Positions 15,869-25,747 are shown, counted from the first letter of the stretch. The stretch: 28,913 nt of DNA from DATDCV01 sp036524155 (GCA_036524155.1 DATDCV010000256.1:1-28913), one strand, 5' to 3'. The notes: generated from the letters alone by a model not told the origin. Program-made: numbers and translations.

Positions 15869-17926
15869 TTATTGCGCGCAAATCCAAGCCGCCAGTTCGG
15901 TGCCGGAGAGGCAGACAGACTGGTGCGCGAATTTAGCCGCGGTTTTCGTGCCCGAATAGGCTTGGGTGATAACCCCGATCCCGAATTTGCCGCCGGTGTT
16001 GTGGAGCAGCAGCGGGTGCGGGGCGGCGAGGAGGGCGGCTGTCTCGAAACCGCCCAGGGCGAGCACTCCGGGGCAGAAGAGTTCGGAGGCCAGGAAGGCC
16101 TGTTCGTCCGAGGTGTCGAGACCCGCGCAATCGGCGGCCACCGCCTCGGCGCCCGGAGCGGCCATCAGTGACCAAAGGCCAGCCATTCCGCAACCCGCAA
16201 GCGTCACCCGGAAGGGGATGGTCTTTCGCGGGTCGACGGATTTGGCGGCGCTGCACACTAACAGCAAATCGCGAACGCGGTTCTGAAGTTGGGTCCGGTT
16301 GTAAGTGCAGTAGAAATTGCTGAACTGGTCGCCCGGTTCGGCGGTGGAAAATCGGTCGATCATCAACACGGCGGCGCCGCGGCGCAGTAACTCGAGCGGC
16401 AGACCGGCCAGCGACGCGGCGTTGGTGTTCCCGGAGATAACCACCAGCCTGGGGGAGCGTTCCTTAAGAATGCCGGCGGGTGCCCAGTAGGTCGCGGTAA
16501 CGGGGGCCTCTTCCCCCGGCCGGGAGATTGTAACCGAGGCAGTCGAAAACTCCCCATCGGTTCGGAGCTCCGCCTGTGCGACCCGCGGAACGAAGTTCAC
16601 TTCCGGTGGATCCAGTTGCAGGCAGTGGCGCCAGGCGGGAAACATGGTCTTACTGAATTCCTTCAGGCCGGCGGCGTTACGCGGAGCCAGTGCCTCCGAT
16701 TGATTTCGGTGCATTCGCCTGAGCGATTGGATGAACTCATCTTGAGTCAACGCCCCCGCCGGAAGGCGGCCGTCGGGAAACACACGCAGGTCGGAGTCCG
16801 GTTCCTTGTGGTACGGTTGTTCCGCAATGGGATCGAAAGACGACCCGTGCCGCAGCCATTTATTAAACCAACCGTAGACCGCCTCGCGGCTGGTTTGGTT
16901 GTAATTGTGACCGAAGTCGAACCGCACAAAGTGGAATCTTTGAGGGGCGCCCAGCAGTCGATAAATGTGGGCAATGGCCGGGCCTTCGACGTTGAGCGTA
17001 TCTTTGGTCCAATCGCCAGTCGCAGCGACGAGCATCTGGGGACGCGGTGCCGGAACAGCGGCGATTTCCATGTTCGAGAACTGAACGCGCAAGCCGGGAG
17101 CGTTTTCACAAAGACAGCCTCCTTGCATCGTGTGGGAGACCATGACGATCGGAGCCTGGAGAGCGAGGCGATCATCCACGGCGCCGAGGATGAAAGTCTG
17201 TGTGCCGCCGCCCGATTCCCCCGTGCAGGCCAGGCGTTTTGGGTCGGCATCGGAGAGAGACCGGAGGAAGTCGAGCGCGCGGATGCTGTTCCAGGTCTGC
17301 AGACCCATCAGGCTGATGTTCCAGAGCAGGTCGGCGCGGTTGGTCCCGAACTGGCGGTGCGTGTTGGATTGCGTGCCCGCGAAATGGGAATCATTATAGC
17401 CCACCATGTCGTAGGAGAACGCGAGCATCCCTTGCCGCGCGAAGGTGATGCATCGGGCGGCGATGCTGCCGTCCTTCTCGTCGGCCATGCGCCCGTTGCT
17501 CCAGTGGCCATGCGGGTTCAGAATCGCCGGGAACGGGCCTTTGCCCTTGCCCAAAGGCCGATACAAATTCCCCGCCAGGAAAAAGCCCGGATACGTCTCG
17601 AAATAAACTTTTTCAATCGAGTAGTCCCCGCGCTCAATCCGGCCGAAGACGCGCGTGTTCAGAGGGGTTTTGTCGGGGAGCGGCCACAACCCGCAACTGA
17701 AGAGCACATGGTCATGGATGTAGCGGGCGCGCTCATTCCATTCCCGACGCGACGAAATCGCTGGAAAATCGCGGGGCGTATTCAGATCTTTGGCCGCGGG
17801 CACAAGCCGATGAGTTTCGCCCTCGGTGGAGGCGTCCGCGGCGCCGGCAGTCGGGGCCTGCCAGAATGATAGTCCGAGAACGAGGACCGCAGCCAAGCGG
17901 AGCAGATGTTTGGAGGTAGCAGCCAT
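15869..17926 (-). CDS. Secreted tandem alpha/beta hydrolase (acetyl xylan esterase-like)
   Basis: A 685-residue protein from ATG 17926, with a signal peptide at about 1-30 (LLRLAAVLVLGLSFWQAPTAG). The first half (about 60-360) is an alpha/beta hydrolase: oxyanion-region NPHGHW (137-142), nucleophile elbow GESGGG with Ser238, candidate Asp305 in TGDW, and His340 in FGHNYN. Such proteins are often deacetylases or esterases acting on plant polysaccharides. The second half (about 440-685) again looks like an alpha/beta hydrolase core (RLVVISGNTN, RGAAVLMIDRF, RDLLLVCSAA), but its elbow reads AGCGMAG (Cys579) instead of GxSxG, so it may be a non-catalytic duplicate. It is nearly twice the usual single-domain length. 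The gene has no close partner in operon; the upstream neighbour is divergent. Confidence 0.85.
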   Translation of the reverse strand: MAATSKHLLRLAAVLVLGLSFWQAPTAGAADASTEGETHRLVPAAKDLNTPRDFPAISSRREWNERARYIHDHVLFSCGLWPLPDKTPLNTRVFGRIERGDYSIEKVYFETYPGFFLAGNLYRPLGKGKGPFPAILNPHGHWSNGRMADEKDGSIAARCITFARQGMLAFSYDMVGYNDSHFAGTQSNTHRQFGTNRADLLWNISLMGLQTWNSIRALDFLRSLSDADPKRLACTGESGGGTQTFILGAVDDRLALQAPIVMVSHTMQGGCLCENAPGLRVQFSNMEIAAVPAPRPQMLVAATGDWTKDTLNVEGPAIAHIYRLLGAPQRFHFVRFDFGHNYNQTSREAVYGWFNKWLRHGSSFDPIAEQPYHKEPDSDLRVFPDGRLPAGALTQDEFIQSLRRMHRNQSEALAPRNAAGLKEFSKTMFPAWRHCLQLDPPEVNFVPRVAQAELRTDGEFSTASVTISRPGEEAPVTATYWAPAGILKERSPRLVVISGNTNAASLAGLPLELLRRGAAVLMIDRFSTAEPGDQFSNFYCTYNRTQLQNRVRDLLLVCSAAKSVDPRKTIPFRVTLAGCGMAGLWSLMAAPGAEAVAADCAGLDTSDEQAFLASELFCPGVLALGGFETAALLAAPHPLLLHNTGGKFGIGVITQAYSGTKTAAKFAHQSVCLSGTELAAWICAQ

Positions 17927-18202
17927 GAAATGTGATTAGCGAATCGCAGTGGGGATTGCACGCCTAAAAAGCGCCTGCGCGCCAGTACGGATTGCGGGTA
18001 CCGTTGTAGTACGGATAGACGTAAAATCTCACCGGGCGTATAAATGAGACAGGTGCCGGGCAAACGCTGAGATTAACTCAGGCTGGTAAAATGGCCGCCA
18101 GACACGGGAAGGACGGGCGGCGTCGGAAACCTAAACTGACTATAGACACTGCTTTCGGGCCCTGGTCTTCATCACGACCGGACGCTCCTAAGCGGCACCG
18201 TT

Positions 18203-18409
18203 ATGCGGATCGTACTGCGTGAAATTAAGACGGGGCTGTATGTGCAGCAACCTGGCGAATGGACAAAGGACCTCAGGCAGGCTCTCACCTTCAAACACAG
18301 CGCCGAAGCGATGGACGTGGCGCGGGAGCACGACCTGGAGGGCCTGGAAGTCCTGTTGGCTTTCGATGAACCCCCTGCCTGGGAACAGGTCTCTATCCCT
18401 CTGCCTTAA
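18203..18409 (+). CDS. Small hypothetical protein
   Basis: A 68-residue cytoplasmic protein from ATG 18203. I do not recognise a named family. It begins with a beta-strand pair (IVLREIKTGLYVQQPGEWTKD) and continues with a helix (RQALTFKHSAEAMDVAREHDLEGLEVLLAF), a composition typical of a genuine small soluble protein. The stop is 7 nt before the convergent accD stop. The 276-nt region upstream contains no other gene and must hold its promoter and that of the divergent hydrolase gene. Function unknown. Confidence 0.65.
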   Translation: MRIVLREIKTGLYVQQPGEWTKDLRQALTFKHSAEAMDVAREHDLEGLEVLLAFDEPPAWEQVSIPLP

Positions 18410-18415
18410 TTCGGG

Positions 18416-19369
18416 TTAGGCGGCGGCCGTGCGCGGCTGGCGCGCCGTCAGGTAATTGAGGTATTCCACCAGGCGGGACTTCAGTTCTTTGCGCGGCACG
18501 ATGGCATCAATCAAGCCATGGTCGAGAAGAAATTCGGCGGTCTGGAAACCCGGGGGCAACTCCGCCTGAGTCGTGTCCTTGATAACACGCGGCCCGGCGA
18601 AGCCAATCATAGCACCCGGCTCGGCGACGATAATATCTCCCACGGTGGCGAAACTGGCCATAACTCCCGCGGTGGTAGGATGGGTCAGCACACTAAGGTA
18701 GGGCAGGCGCGCCTGGGCATGGTAAGCCAGCGCGGCGCAGGTCTTGGCCATCTGCATGAGGCTGAACATGCCCTCGTACATGCGAGCGCCGCCGCTTGTC
18801 GAAATAATCACCAGGGGCAACTCCTTCTCCGTGGCGCGCTCAATTAACCGCGCCAGTTTCTCGCCAACCACCGACCCCATGGAGCCGCCGAGGAAGCTGA
18901 AATCCATCACGCCGAGAGCCGTGCGGTGTTCCCCGATGCGGCAAACACCAGTGATCACGGCATCCTTGAGCCCGGTCGATTTCTGGTAATCCTCGAGTTT
19001 CGCTGTGTAGGACGCCACTCCGGTGAACTGAAGGATGTCGATACTGGTCATGTCGGCATCCATCTCCTCAAAGGTGCAGGTTTCGACCAGGGAATGGATG
19101 CGCTCGCGTGAACTGATCGGAAAATGATGATGGCAATGGCTGCAGACCTTCAGGTTCTCGTCCAGCTCCTTGTCGAAAACCATGGTGGCGCACTTCGGGC
19201 ATTTGGTCCACAGCCCCTCGGGGATCTCGCGCTTCTTCGACTTGGTCGCCAGCCTGGGCTTCTTAGCGAAGGACGTGTGGCCCGCCGCAGGAGGTGTGAC
19301 CGCCGGTTCCGCCATGTCCAGCCCCAATGTTTTTTTTGTAAAGGAAGACGTTGCCATGCGCGCCGGCAT
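18416..19369 (-). CDS. accD: Acetyl-CoA carboxylase carboxyltransferase subunit beta
   Basis: A 317-residue cytoplasmic subunit of acetyl-CoA carboxylase, which makes malonyl-CoA for fatty-acid synthesis. Start ATG 19369 is chosen because GAGGA lies about 11 nt upstream; an alternative ATG at 19357 has no ribosome binding site. After a basic N-terminal extension come the zinc-ribbon cysteines at 57, 60, 76 and 79 (CPKC and CSHC). The crotonase-type carboxyltransferase core follows (MGSVVGEKLARLIERA, IISTSGGARMYEGMFSLMQMAKT, HPTTAGVMASFA, EPGAMIGFAGPRVI). It lies 5 nt after comF on the same strand and is probably co-transcribed and translationally coupled. The alpha subunit gene is not in the window. 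Confidence 0.95.
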   Translation of the reverse strand: MPARMATSSFTKKTLGLDMAEPAVTPPAAGHTSFAKKPRLATKSKKREIPEGLWTKCPKCATMVFDKELDENLKVCSHCHHHFPISSRERIHSLVETCTFEEMDADMTSIDILQFTGVASYTAKLEDYQKSTGLKDAVITGVCRIGEHRTALGVMDFSFLGGSMGSVVGEKLARLIERATEKELPLVIISTSGGARMYEGMFSLMQMAKTCAALAYHAQARLPYLSVLTHPTTAGVMASFATVGDIIVAEPGAMIGFAGPRVIKDTTQAELPPGFQTAEFLLDHGLIDAIVPRKELKSRLVEYLNYLTARQPRTAAA

Positions 19370-19374
19370 AATAT

Positions 19375-20169
19375 TCAGATTCCTCGCGCGACTGTCCAGA
19401 CGCAAAGTGCGCCGGCCCCGGCGGCGCGCAGCACCCGGGAACACGCGCTAGTGGTGGCGCCTGTCGTGAATACGTCATCGATGAGCACAATCCGTTCACC
19501 GCTCAACGAACGCCGAGGGTTGACGGCGAACGCGTTATGCATGTTCCGTCGCCGCTCCTCGCGGCTGAGCCGGGTTTGGGTCTCCGTCGCGCGCACCCGC
19601 TTGAGCAGGCGCGTGTCGAGTTGAATCCCCGTTGCCGCCGCCAGCCGCCGGCCAAGGCGCTCCGCCTGGTTGAACTCGCGCTCGCGCTGTCGCGCCGGGT
19701 ACAGCGGCACCGGCACGATCAAATCCCAATGCTGCTGTTTTAGCTCGGGCCCGGCCGCGCGGATGAGGAAGTCGGCCAGGAGCGGTTCGCACCAAAACGC
19801 CCGATGATACTTGTAGCGGTGAACCAGCTCGAGCACCTGTTCCCCCGCGACTACCGCCGCGCGCGCGTACTGGAACTGGAGGCCGGCGTCGCGACAATTC
19901 TCGCACTCGAAGCGGGTCGTGATCTGTCCCTGGAAAGGCATCCCGCAGCGTTCGCAAAATGGGGGCTGGATCAACCGGATCCTGGCGCGGCAGCCGGCGC
20001 AAACAAAACACTCGGCCGGAGTCGCGCGAGCCTTCCCGCATATCTGGCACACTTCCGGGTACACAAAACCCAGTCCGGCGTTGAGCCAGGTTCTGATCGA
20101 ATGCGCGATCGCGGGCACGGCTGCGCCTGAGACTGGCTTAAGCGCAAACGTCAAGGCAATGGAAAACAT
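19375..20169 (-). CDS. comF: ComF family phosphoribosyltransferase-fold protein
   Basis: A 264-residue protein. Four CxxC-type pairs in the N-terminal zinc region are visible (CQIC at 41-44, CAGC at 57-60, CERC at 72-75, CENC at 89-92). The PRT-fold core follows (VPVPLYPARQREREFNQAE), with the PRPP-binding loop RIVLIDDVFTTGATTSA near residues 225-240. ComF proteins are linked to DNA uptake and may have DNA-repair roles; enzymatic activity is unproven. The start is uncertain. ATG 20169 abuts the direct repeat of the palindromic element and has no ribosome binding site, and family members usually begin nearer the first CxxC. GTG 20118 is an alternative. accD follows after 5 nt. Confidence 0.9.
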   Translation of the reverse strand: MFSIALTFALKPVSGAAVPAIAHSIRTWLNAGLGFVYPEVCQICGKARATPAECFVCAGCRARIRLIQPPFCERCGMPFQGQITTRFECENCRDAGLQFQYARAAVVAGEQVLELVHRYKYHRAFWCEPLLADFLIRAAGPELKQQHWDLIVPVPLYPARQREREFNQAERLGRRLAAATGIQLDTRLLKRVRATETQTRLSREERRRNMHNAFAVNPRRSLSGERIVLIDDVFTTGATTSACSRVLRAAGAGALCVWTVARGI

Positions 20170-20299
20170 CGAAAACCGGTATCCGCTCAGTCTTGGGTCG
20201 GAGCGCCGAGTTGCACTCGGCTTACACGCGGCCGTCGGCGCGCTTAAGCCGATTAAAAATCGGCGCTCCGACCCAAGACTGAGCGGATACGAAAACCGG
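20170..20299. mobile_element. MITE-like palindromic element with 10-bp flanking direct repeat
   Basis: A 110-bp element (20180-20289) has perfect 30-bp terminal inverted repeats (20180-20209 and 20260-20289), beginning TATCCGCTCAG and ending CTGAGCGGATA. It is flanked by an exact 10-bp direct repeat CGAAAACCGG (20170-20179 and 20290-20299), which resembles a target-site duplication. The interior holds two small hairpins (GCCGAGTTGCACTCGGC and GCCGATTAAAAATCGGC). The core resembles the palindrome at 5403-5495. It encodes nothing of its own. It occupies most of the gap between comF and the kinase gene. Confidence 0.75.
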
Positions 20300-20338
20300 C
20301 AGCGCGACCAGAAATGCGTTGGCGATGCGCTGGCGCGC

Positions 20339-21220
20339 GTGATAAATAACTTTGTGGTGAGCGTTCTGAGAAGATCGAGTGATGCGCCGGCGCCCGAACC
20401 GGCGCCCGCAGAGCCATTCGGGCGTTTTTATCTGCAGGAATTGATCAACAGCGGCGGAATGGCTGACATTTGGCTGGCCACCGACGCCCGCCACAAGCCG
20501 TACGCGCTGCGGCGCATGCACGCGCGGCTGCGGTTCAACTTTGCCGCCCGGCGCCGGTTTGTTCGCGGCTGTGAGATCCTCTCGAAAGTGGGCGATCACG
20601 AGACGATCATCGGCTACGTGGAACACGGCAAGATCAAGGGCCAGTGGTACCTGCTGATGGAGTATCTCGAGGCCGCCAACCTCAAAGAGCTCTATGCCCG
20701 CCATGACCCCATCTTGCTCGAGCATATCGCCCAGATCCTGGTCGACATGGCGCTGGCGCTCGAACACATGCACGAAAACGGTTTCATGCACCTGGATTTC
20801 AAGCCGGAAAACGTGCTCGTCACAGCGAACGGCAAAGTGCGCCTGGTGGATTTCGATCTCGCGCAGCCCATCCCCGAAAAGCCCAAGAAATTCACGAAAA
20901 AGAACCCGGGCACGCCGGCGTATATGGCCCCCGAACAACTGCGCGGGGAGCCGCTTTCGCACCACGTCGATATGTTCGCCTACGGCGCGGCCGCTTACGA
21001 ATTATTGACCAGCCAGAAACCTTTCCCGGGGGAGACTCCGGCCGAGATTCTCCAGCGGCAACTTGATCGCTCCGAGTTTCTGGCGCCGCGCCAGCACAAC
21101 CCCGACATACCGGTGGCCCTGGAGAAAATCATTCTGCGCTGTCTCGAGGCCGACCCGGGCAACCGTTATCCGTTCATCGGCGTCATGGCGCGGGAACTGC
21201 AAGCGGCGCTCTACCTCTGA
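20339..21220 (+). CDS. Stand-alone Ser/Thr protein kinase-like protein
   Basis: A 293-residue protein from GTG 20339 (GTG 20354 and GTG 20357 also possible). The kinase domain starts at about residue 27. Numbered from GTG 20339: glycine loop INSGGMADIWLA (36-47); the VAIK position reads YALR, so the usual Lys is Arg58; catalytic loop HLDFKPEN (151-158) with Asp153, Lys155 and Asn158; the DFG position reads DFD (171-173); APE at 197-199. Catalytic loop and APE are intact, but the ATP-anchoring Lys is replaced, so activity is uncertain. There are no transmembrane or PASTA-type domains. The frame is open upstream to ATG 20159, across the palindromic element, whose 120-bp insertion is in frame, but that extension looks non-genuine. 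It is convergent with the next gene, with a 2-nt gap. Confidence 0.85.
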   Translation: MINNFVVSVLRRSSDAPAPEPAPAEPFGRFYLQELINSGGMADIWLATDARHKPYALRRMHARLRFNFAARRRFVRGCEILSKVGDHETIIGYVEHGKIKGQWYLLMEYLEAANLKELYARHDPILLEHIAQILVDMALALEHMHENGFMHLDFKPENVLVTANGKVRLVDFDLAQPIPEKPKKFTKKNPGTPAYMAPEQLRGEPLSHHVDMFAYGAAAYELLTSQKPFPGETPAEILQRQLDRSEFLAPRQHNPDIPVALEKIILRCLEADPGNRYPFIGVMARELQAALYL

Positions 21221-21222
21221 GG

Positions 21223-22437
21223 TCAGAGTTTTCCGTAAATCAAGTCAAGCGCGATGACACTGTAGGCGGTCACCAGCGCCGGATCCTTCTCGAACCAGCG
21301 TCCATTGTCGTTGGCCCACGAACCGTCCGCCCGCTGGAGGTTGATCAGTTTCAGGGCCAACTGTTCCCGCCATCTCACACTGGTGCCATTGGGCAGTTCG
21401 ATCGCGTCCGCGCCGTAAACCGACAGCGCCTTGGCCATCATCTGGTAATAGTAAAAGAGCCCCTGAGCCCCAAGCGCCGGGTTTTCCTCAACAGTAAAGT
21501 TGGCCTTGAGCCAGTCGACGACCGCGATGACTCGCGGATCGTCGCGCTTCAGATCGGCGTAAATATAACTGAGCAGCCCCGCGTAGCTCATGCTGCCGTA
21601 CGACCGGAGCGCGACTCGCCCTGAAGCGAAGTTGGTTTCCCCCGCCATGCTCCTTCCGGGCGCGTAAATAAATCCGCCCCTGTTCGTCGGGTCGTCCGAA
21701 ACCCATGGCTCGCGGTTGTAAGCCGGCAGATTCTGACAACTTTGGATAAAGTGAATCGCCGCCTGCCAGTTTAAGTCGGCTTCATCCGTCAGGTTTCTGT
21801 CTTTCACATAGTTCTTGCTGACGGCCATCGCTTCGAGCGCGAAGGAGGTGTTCGACAGATCGGGCTGTTTGTCCCCGCTGCCGTAGCCAATGCCTCCATC
21901 GAAAGGACTGTCCAGTTTTCCCGGTTGACCAAGGTCGACCTGCAGACTGGCGACAAACTTCCTGGCGTTGAGAATCGCCGGCGTGTACTCGGGGCGGTTC
22001 GCCAACACCAGGGCGGTGAGGGCAATCGACGTGTTATAGCTGGGAAGCTCTTTGCGGTAGATGCCGCCGTTGGATTGCACGCAGCTTAACAGGAACGTGT
22101 AGCCCTTTCGGACGGCATCAGCCTCCGCGCCCTGCCCGCGAGCTTCGGGGTCCAGCCGGAACGCGCACAAACCCAGGCCGGTCATCGCGGGATAGTCCGG
22201 GCTGGACCAGAACCCGTCCTTGCTCTGGCTGCGGACAAGCCATTCGAGGCCCTTGGTGATCGCGCGCTTCACCTCGTTGCGCAGGGATACGTTGGGGGTA
22301 ACCTGGAGTTTCAGTGACGAGGGAGCTTGCTCGGCGGCGTTCAGGCTGGCGGCAAACAGCCAGGCGGCCGCGAAAAGAGGGAAGCTGCCGTGCCCCGCCG
22401 GAACCCGGAGCCGTTTTGAACCAAAGTAAACGTTCAT
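21223..22437 (-). CDS. Secreted prenyltransferase/squalene-oxidase-repeat protein
   Basis: A 404-residue protein from ATG 22437, with AGGA 7 nt upstream. The N-terminus has a signal peptide (GSFPLFAAAWLFAASLNAAEQ). The rest is an alpha-alpha toroid repeat with QW-like motifs: SKDGFWSS at about residue 75, SNGGIYRK, STSF- and TSFALEAM-type helices, and RADGSWAND near residue 370. Squalene cyclases and prenyltransferases share this fold, but the catalytic DxDD motif is not seen and the protein is exported, so it is probably a non-cyclase relative with a structural or binding role. Divergent from the YdjY-domain gene across 89 nt, possibly sharing a promoter region. Function is not established. 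Confidence 0.85.
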   Translation of the reverse strand: MNVYFGSKRLRVPAGHGSFPLFAAAWLFAASLNAAEQAPSSLKLQVTPNVSLRNEVKRAITKGLEWLVRSQSKDGFWSSPDYPAMTGLGLCAFRLDPEARGQGAEADAVRKGYTFLLSCVQSNGGIYRKELPSYNTSIALTALVLANRPEYTPAILNARKFVASLQVDLGQPGKLDSPFDGGIGYGSGDKQPDLSNTSFALEAMAVSKNYVKDRNLTDEADLNWQAAIHFIQSCQNLPAYNREPWVSDDPTNRGGFIYAPGRSMAGETNFASGRVALRSYGSMSYAGLLSYIYADLKRDDPRVIAVVDWLKANFTVEENPALGAQGLFYYYQMMAKALSVYGADAIELPNGTSVRWREQLALKLINLQRADGSWANDNGRWFEKDPALVTAYSVIALDLIYGKL

Positions 22438-22526
22438 TGTTAATCCTGACGCTGCCCGCTACGCAGCCCTTCAATCGCCTAATCTGCCATTGCCAAATCC
22501 CCGCGCGCGTCGGCACCATACTGCCA

Positions 22527-23297
22527 GTGAATTCGGGCCATACAATCAGAGTTTTCGTCCAAGCGTTGCTCGCGGTTTCCGCGCTCGTGTTGCTTCGACC
22601 CGGTCTGGCAGTTGGCGCGGTTTTTCATTCTGCTCCGTCCAATCCGGCCGGCACTGGCCCCTCTTTGGCCGCGCACGCTCCGCTGAAGGAAACGCTAAAC
22701 ATAATCCAGACAGGCTCGAACACCTTCCGGCTCGGCGGGGTGGATCTCGACAAAGCGCAAAGGACAGTTTCGATCCCCGCCCGTGTTCGCCTCCGCAAAG
22801 AGGTCATAGAATACGCCTTGGTGACCGACCAAGGGAAGGCCTACGAGGCCCTGCTCACCACGGCATGCCGGCCGGCGGATATCCATATCGCGTGCTTGTT
22901 GCTTGGCCTGGGGGCGGCGCCGGTCACCGGCGATCTCAACCAACCGGCCCCGGTCGCCGAGACGAACGCGGTCCTCATCGGAGTGGCGTGGGAAACCAAC
23001 GGCCCGCCCGTGAACGTCCCGCTTTCCGAGCTTGTCTGCCTGACTTCAGGCAAGCCCGACCCCGGAGCCCCAGCCATGAAGGTCGACCGGTGGCTGTACA
23101 ACGGTTCCTTGATCGACCAGGCAGGATTCGCCGCCCAACGTGAAGGATCGATCATATCGTTGATCCGTGACCCCGTGGCGCTGGTTAACAACCCCGGCCC
23201 GGATCGTGACAACGATGATATCCACTTCCCCAACGCTCGATTGCTGCCGCCCGAGGGGACAGCCGTCCGCATCATCCTGCGGTTCCCAAGGCGTTAG
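22527..23297 (+). CDS. YdjY-domain exported protein
   Basis: A 256-residue protein from GTG 22527, chosen because a signal segment follows (IRVFVQALLAVSALVLLRPGLAVGAVF). The open frame extends to 22314, but that part overlaps the divergent gene and has no protein character. The body matches the YdjY-type family: GGVDLDKAQRTVSIPARV, then EYALVTDQGKAYEALLTT, then ADIHIACLLLGLGAAP. It is followed by an Asp/Pro-rich C-terminal part (DPVALVNNPGPDRDND). YdjY-like proteins are exported, with no assigned activity. It is divergent from the toroid protein gene and convergent on the Gfo/Idh/MocA oxidoreductase gene. Confidence 0.8.
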   Translation: MNSGHTIRVFVQALLAVSALVLLRPGLAVGAVFHSAPSNPAGTGPSLAAHAPLKETLNIIQTGSNTFRLGGVDLDKAQRTVSIPARVRLRKEVIEYALVTDQGKAYEALLTTACRPADIHIACLLLGLGAAPVTGDLNQPAPVAETNAVLIGVAWETNGPPVNVPLSELVCLTSGKPDPGAPAMKVDRWLYNGSLIDQAGFAAQREGSIISLIRDPVALVNNPGPDRDNDDIHFPNARLLPPEGTAVRIILRFPRR

Positions 23298-23312
23298 GTT
23301 CCGTAGCAGGAG

Positions 23313-23329
23313 CGTTCAGGGAACGGATT

Positions 23330-23331
<2 letters not shown>
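23313..23331 (+). terminator. Weak terminator candidate after the YdjY-domain gene
   Basis: CGTTC-AGG-GAACG (23313-23325) followed by GATTTTA. It is a short 5-bp stem lying between two convergent genes, so it could stop the plus-strand transcript. Confidence 0.3.
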
Positions 23332-24670
<1,339 letters not shown>

Positions 24671-24701
24671 AGGAGAACTCCAGGTCTATGGGTGAGCGCG
24701 G

Positions 24702-25667
24702 CTATTTGCCGGCGTCGATCAACTCGAGCCGCTGGTTGAACTCGGCCAACGGCAAGCCGCCGTCCTCGATCGTCGCCCAGCCGTCGTAACCGGCTTCATC
24801 CAGAGCGCGACGAACAACCGGCCAATCGATGCTGCCGTCCCGCGGGTGAACGAATTTCCCGCCGTGACCGTCCGGATTGAGCTTGAAATCCTTGATGTGC
24901 ACCTTGGCCACCAGCGGCCCGAGCTTGCGAATGAAATCCTGCGGCGGGGCGTATTTGACATGGTTGCCGATGTCGAAGTAAGCCTTGACCCACCGGTTCT
25001 TGAAGGACGAGACGAAGTGGGCGAAGAGGTCCGGCTTGACCCAAAGGTTGTTCCAGACGTTTTCGAGGCCGATGACGATCTTGAGTTCCTCCGCCAGCGG
25101 GATCAGCTTCTCGACGGCGCTTCGGGAGGTATCGGTGGCGCGGTCGTGGGCCTCGATATAGGCCGCGTACTTGGTGTTGTCGCCGGCGGCAACTCGTTTC
25201 AGGTGGCCGTTCTGCGGGTCGAACTCGACGTCGAACTCCCAGGCCTCCGGCATAGGCATGCCGCCGATGCGGCACGGCACCAGCAGGATCGCGTCAGCGC
25301 CATAAGCCTTCGCCGCGCGCAACGCCAGGCGCGTCTTCTCGAGCGATTCCTCGACTTTCTTGTCGTCGGTGCTGTTGAACTCCATCCAGCCGCGCAGCAC
25401 GGAATGGACTTTCATCCCCATTTTTTCAGCGACAGCGCGTCCCTGCGCGGCTTCCGTTTCGGGGCAGATATGCGTCGTCTCGACCCCTTCGAACCCAGCC
25501 TCCTTGAGCGGCCTGAGCGCGTCTTCTTTCACTTCACCGACAATCATTGCGCGGCGGAGGCGGCCGCGAAACTCGGCGGCGTGGAGCGAGAGCCCGGGCG
25601 CGAGCGCGAGCGCCCCGAGAGCGGCTGAACGGGTCAGGAACTGGCGGCGGGAGAGTGAGAGATTCAT
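24702..25667 (-). CDS. Tat-exported sugar phosphate isomerase/epimerase-like TIM barrel
   Basis: A 321-residue protein from ATG 25667 with a twin-arginine signal (LSRRQFLTRSAALGALALAPG). The body is an AP-endonuclease-2-type TIM barrel, like xylose isomerase-like and hydroxypyruvate isomerase-like proteins. Expected metal ligands are visible: Glu in IGLENVWNN, Asp and His in YFDIGNHVK, His in AKVHIKDF, and Glu in WATIEDGG. It is likely a metal-dependent isomerase or epimerase of a sugar or sugar acid; the substrate is not deducible. First gene of a two-gene operon with the oxidoreductase and divergent from the GH28-like gene, so the three may process the same carbohydrate. Confidence 0.9.
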   Translation of the reverse strand: MNLSLSRRQFLTRSAALGALALAPGLSLHAAEFRGRLRRAMIVGEVKEDALRPLKEAGFEGVETTHICPETEAAQGRAVAEKMGMKVHSVLRGWMEFNSTDDKKVEESLEKTRLALRAAKAYGADAILLVPCRIGGMPMPEAWEFDVEFDPQNGHLKRVAAGDNTKYAAYIEAHDRATDTSRSAVEKLIPLAEELKIVIGLENVWNNLWVKPDLFAHFVSSFKNRWVKAYFDIGNHVKYAPPQDFIRKLGPLVAKVHIKDFKLNPDGHGGKFVHPRDGSIDWPVVRRALDEAGYDGWATIEDGGLPLAEFNQRLELIDAGK

Positions 25668-25747
25668 AAGCCGGGGAATTGGTTTGTTATTTTGTTTAGC
25701 ACAGACTAAATGCTTTCAAGCCCGCCGCCTTGGCAAGCTTTGTTTTT

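Noticed and set aside
16616..17869. 417-codon plus-strand open frame
   Set aside because: Antisense to the alpha/beta hydrolase, which has a signal peptide and catalytic motifs on the minus strand.
20222..20965. 247-codon minus-strand open frame
   Set aside because: Overlaps the palindromic element and the kinase gene in antisense; the kinase motifs settle the strand.
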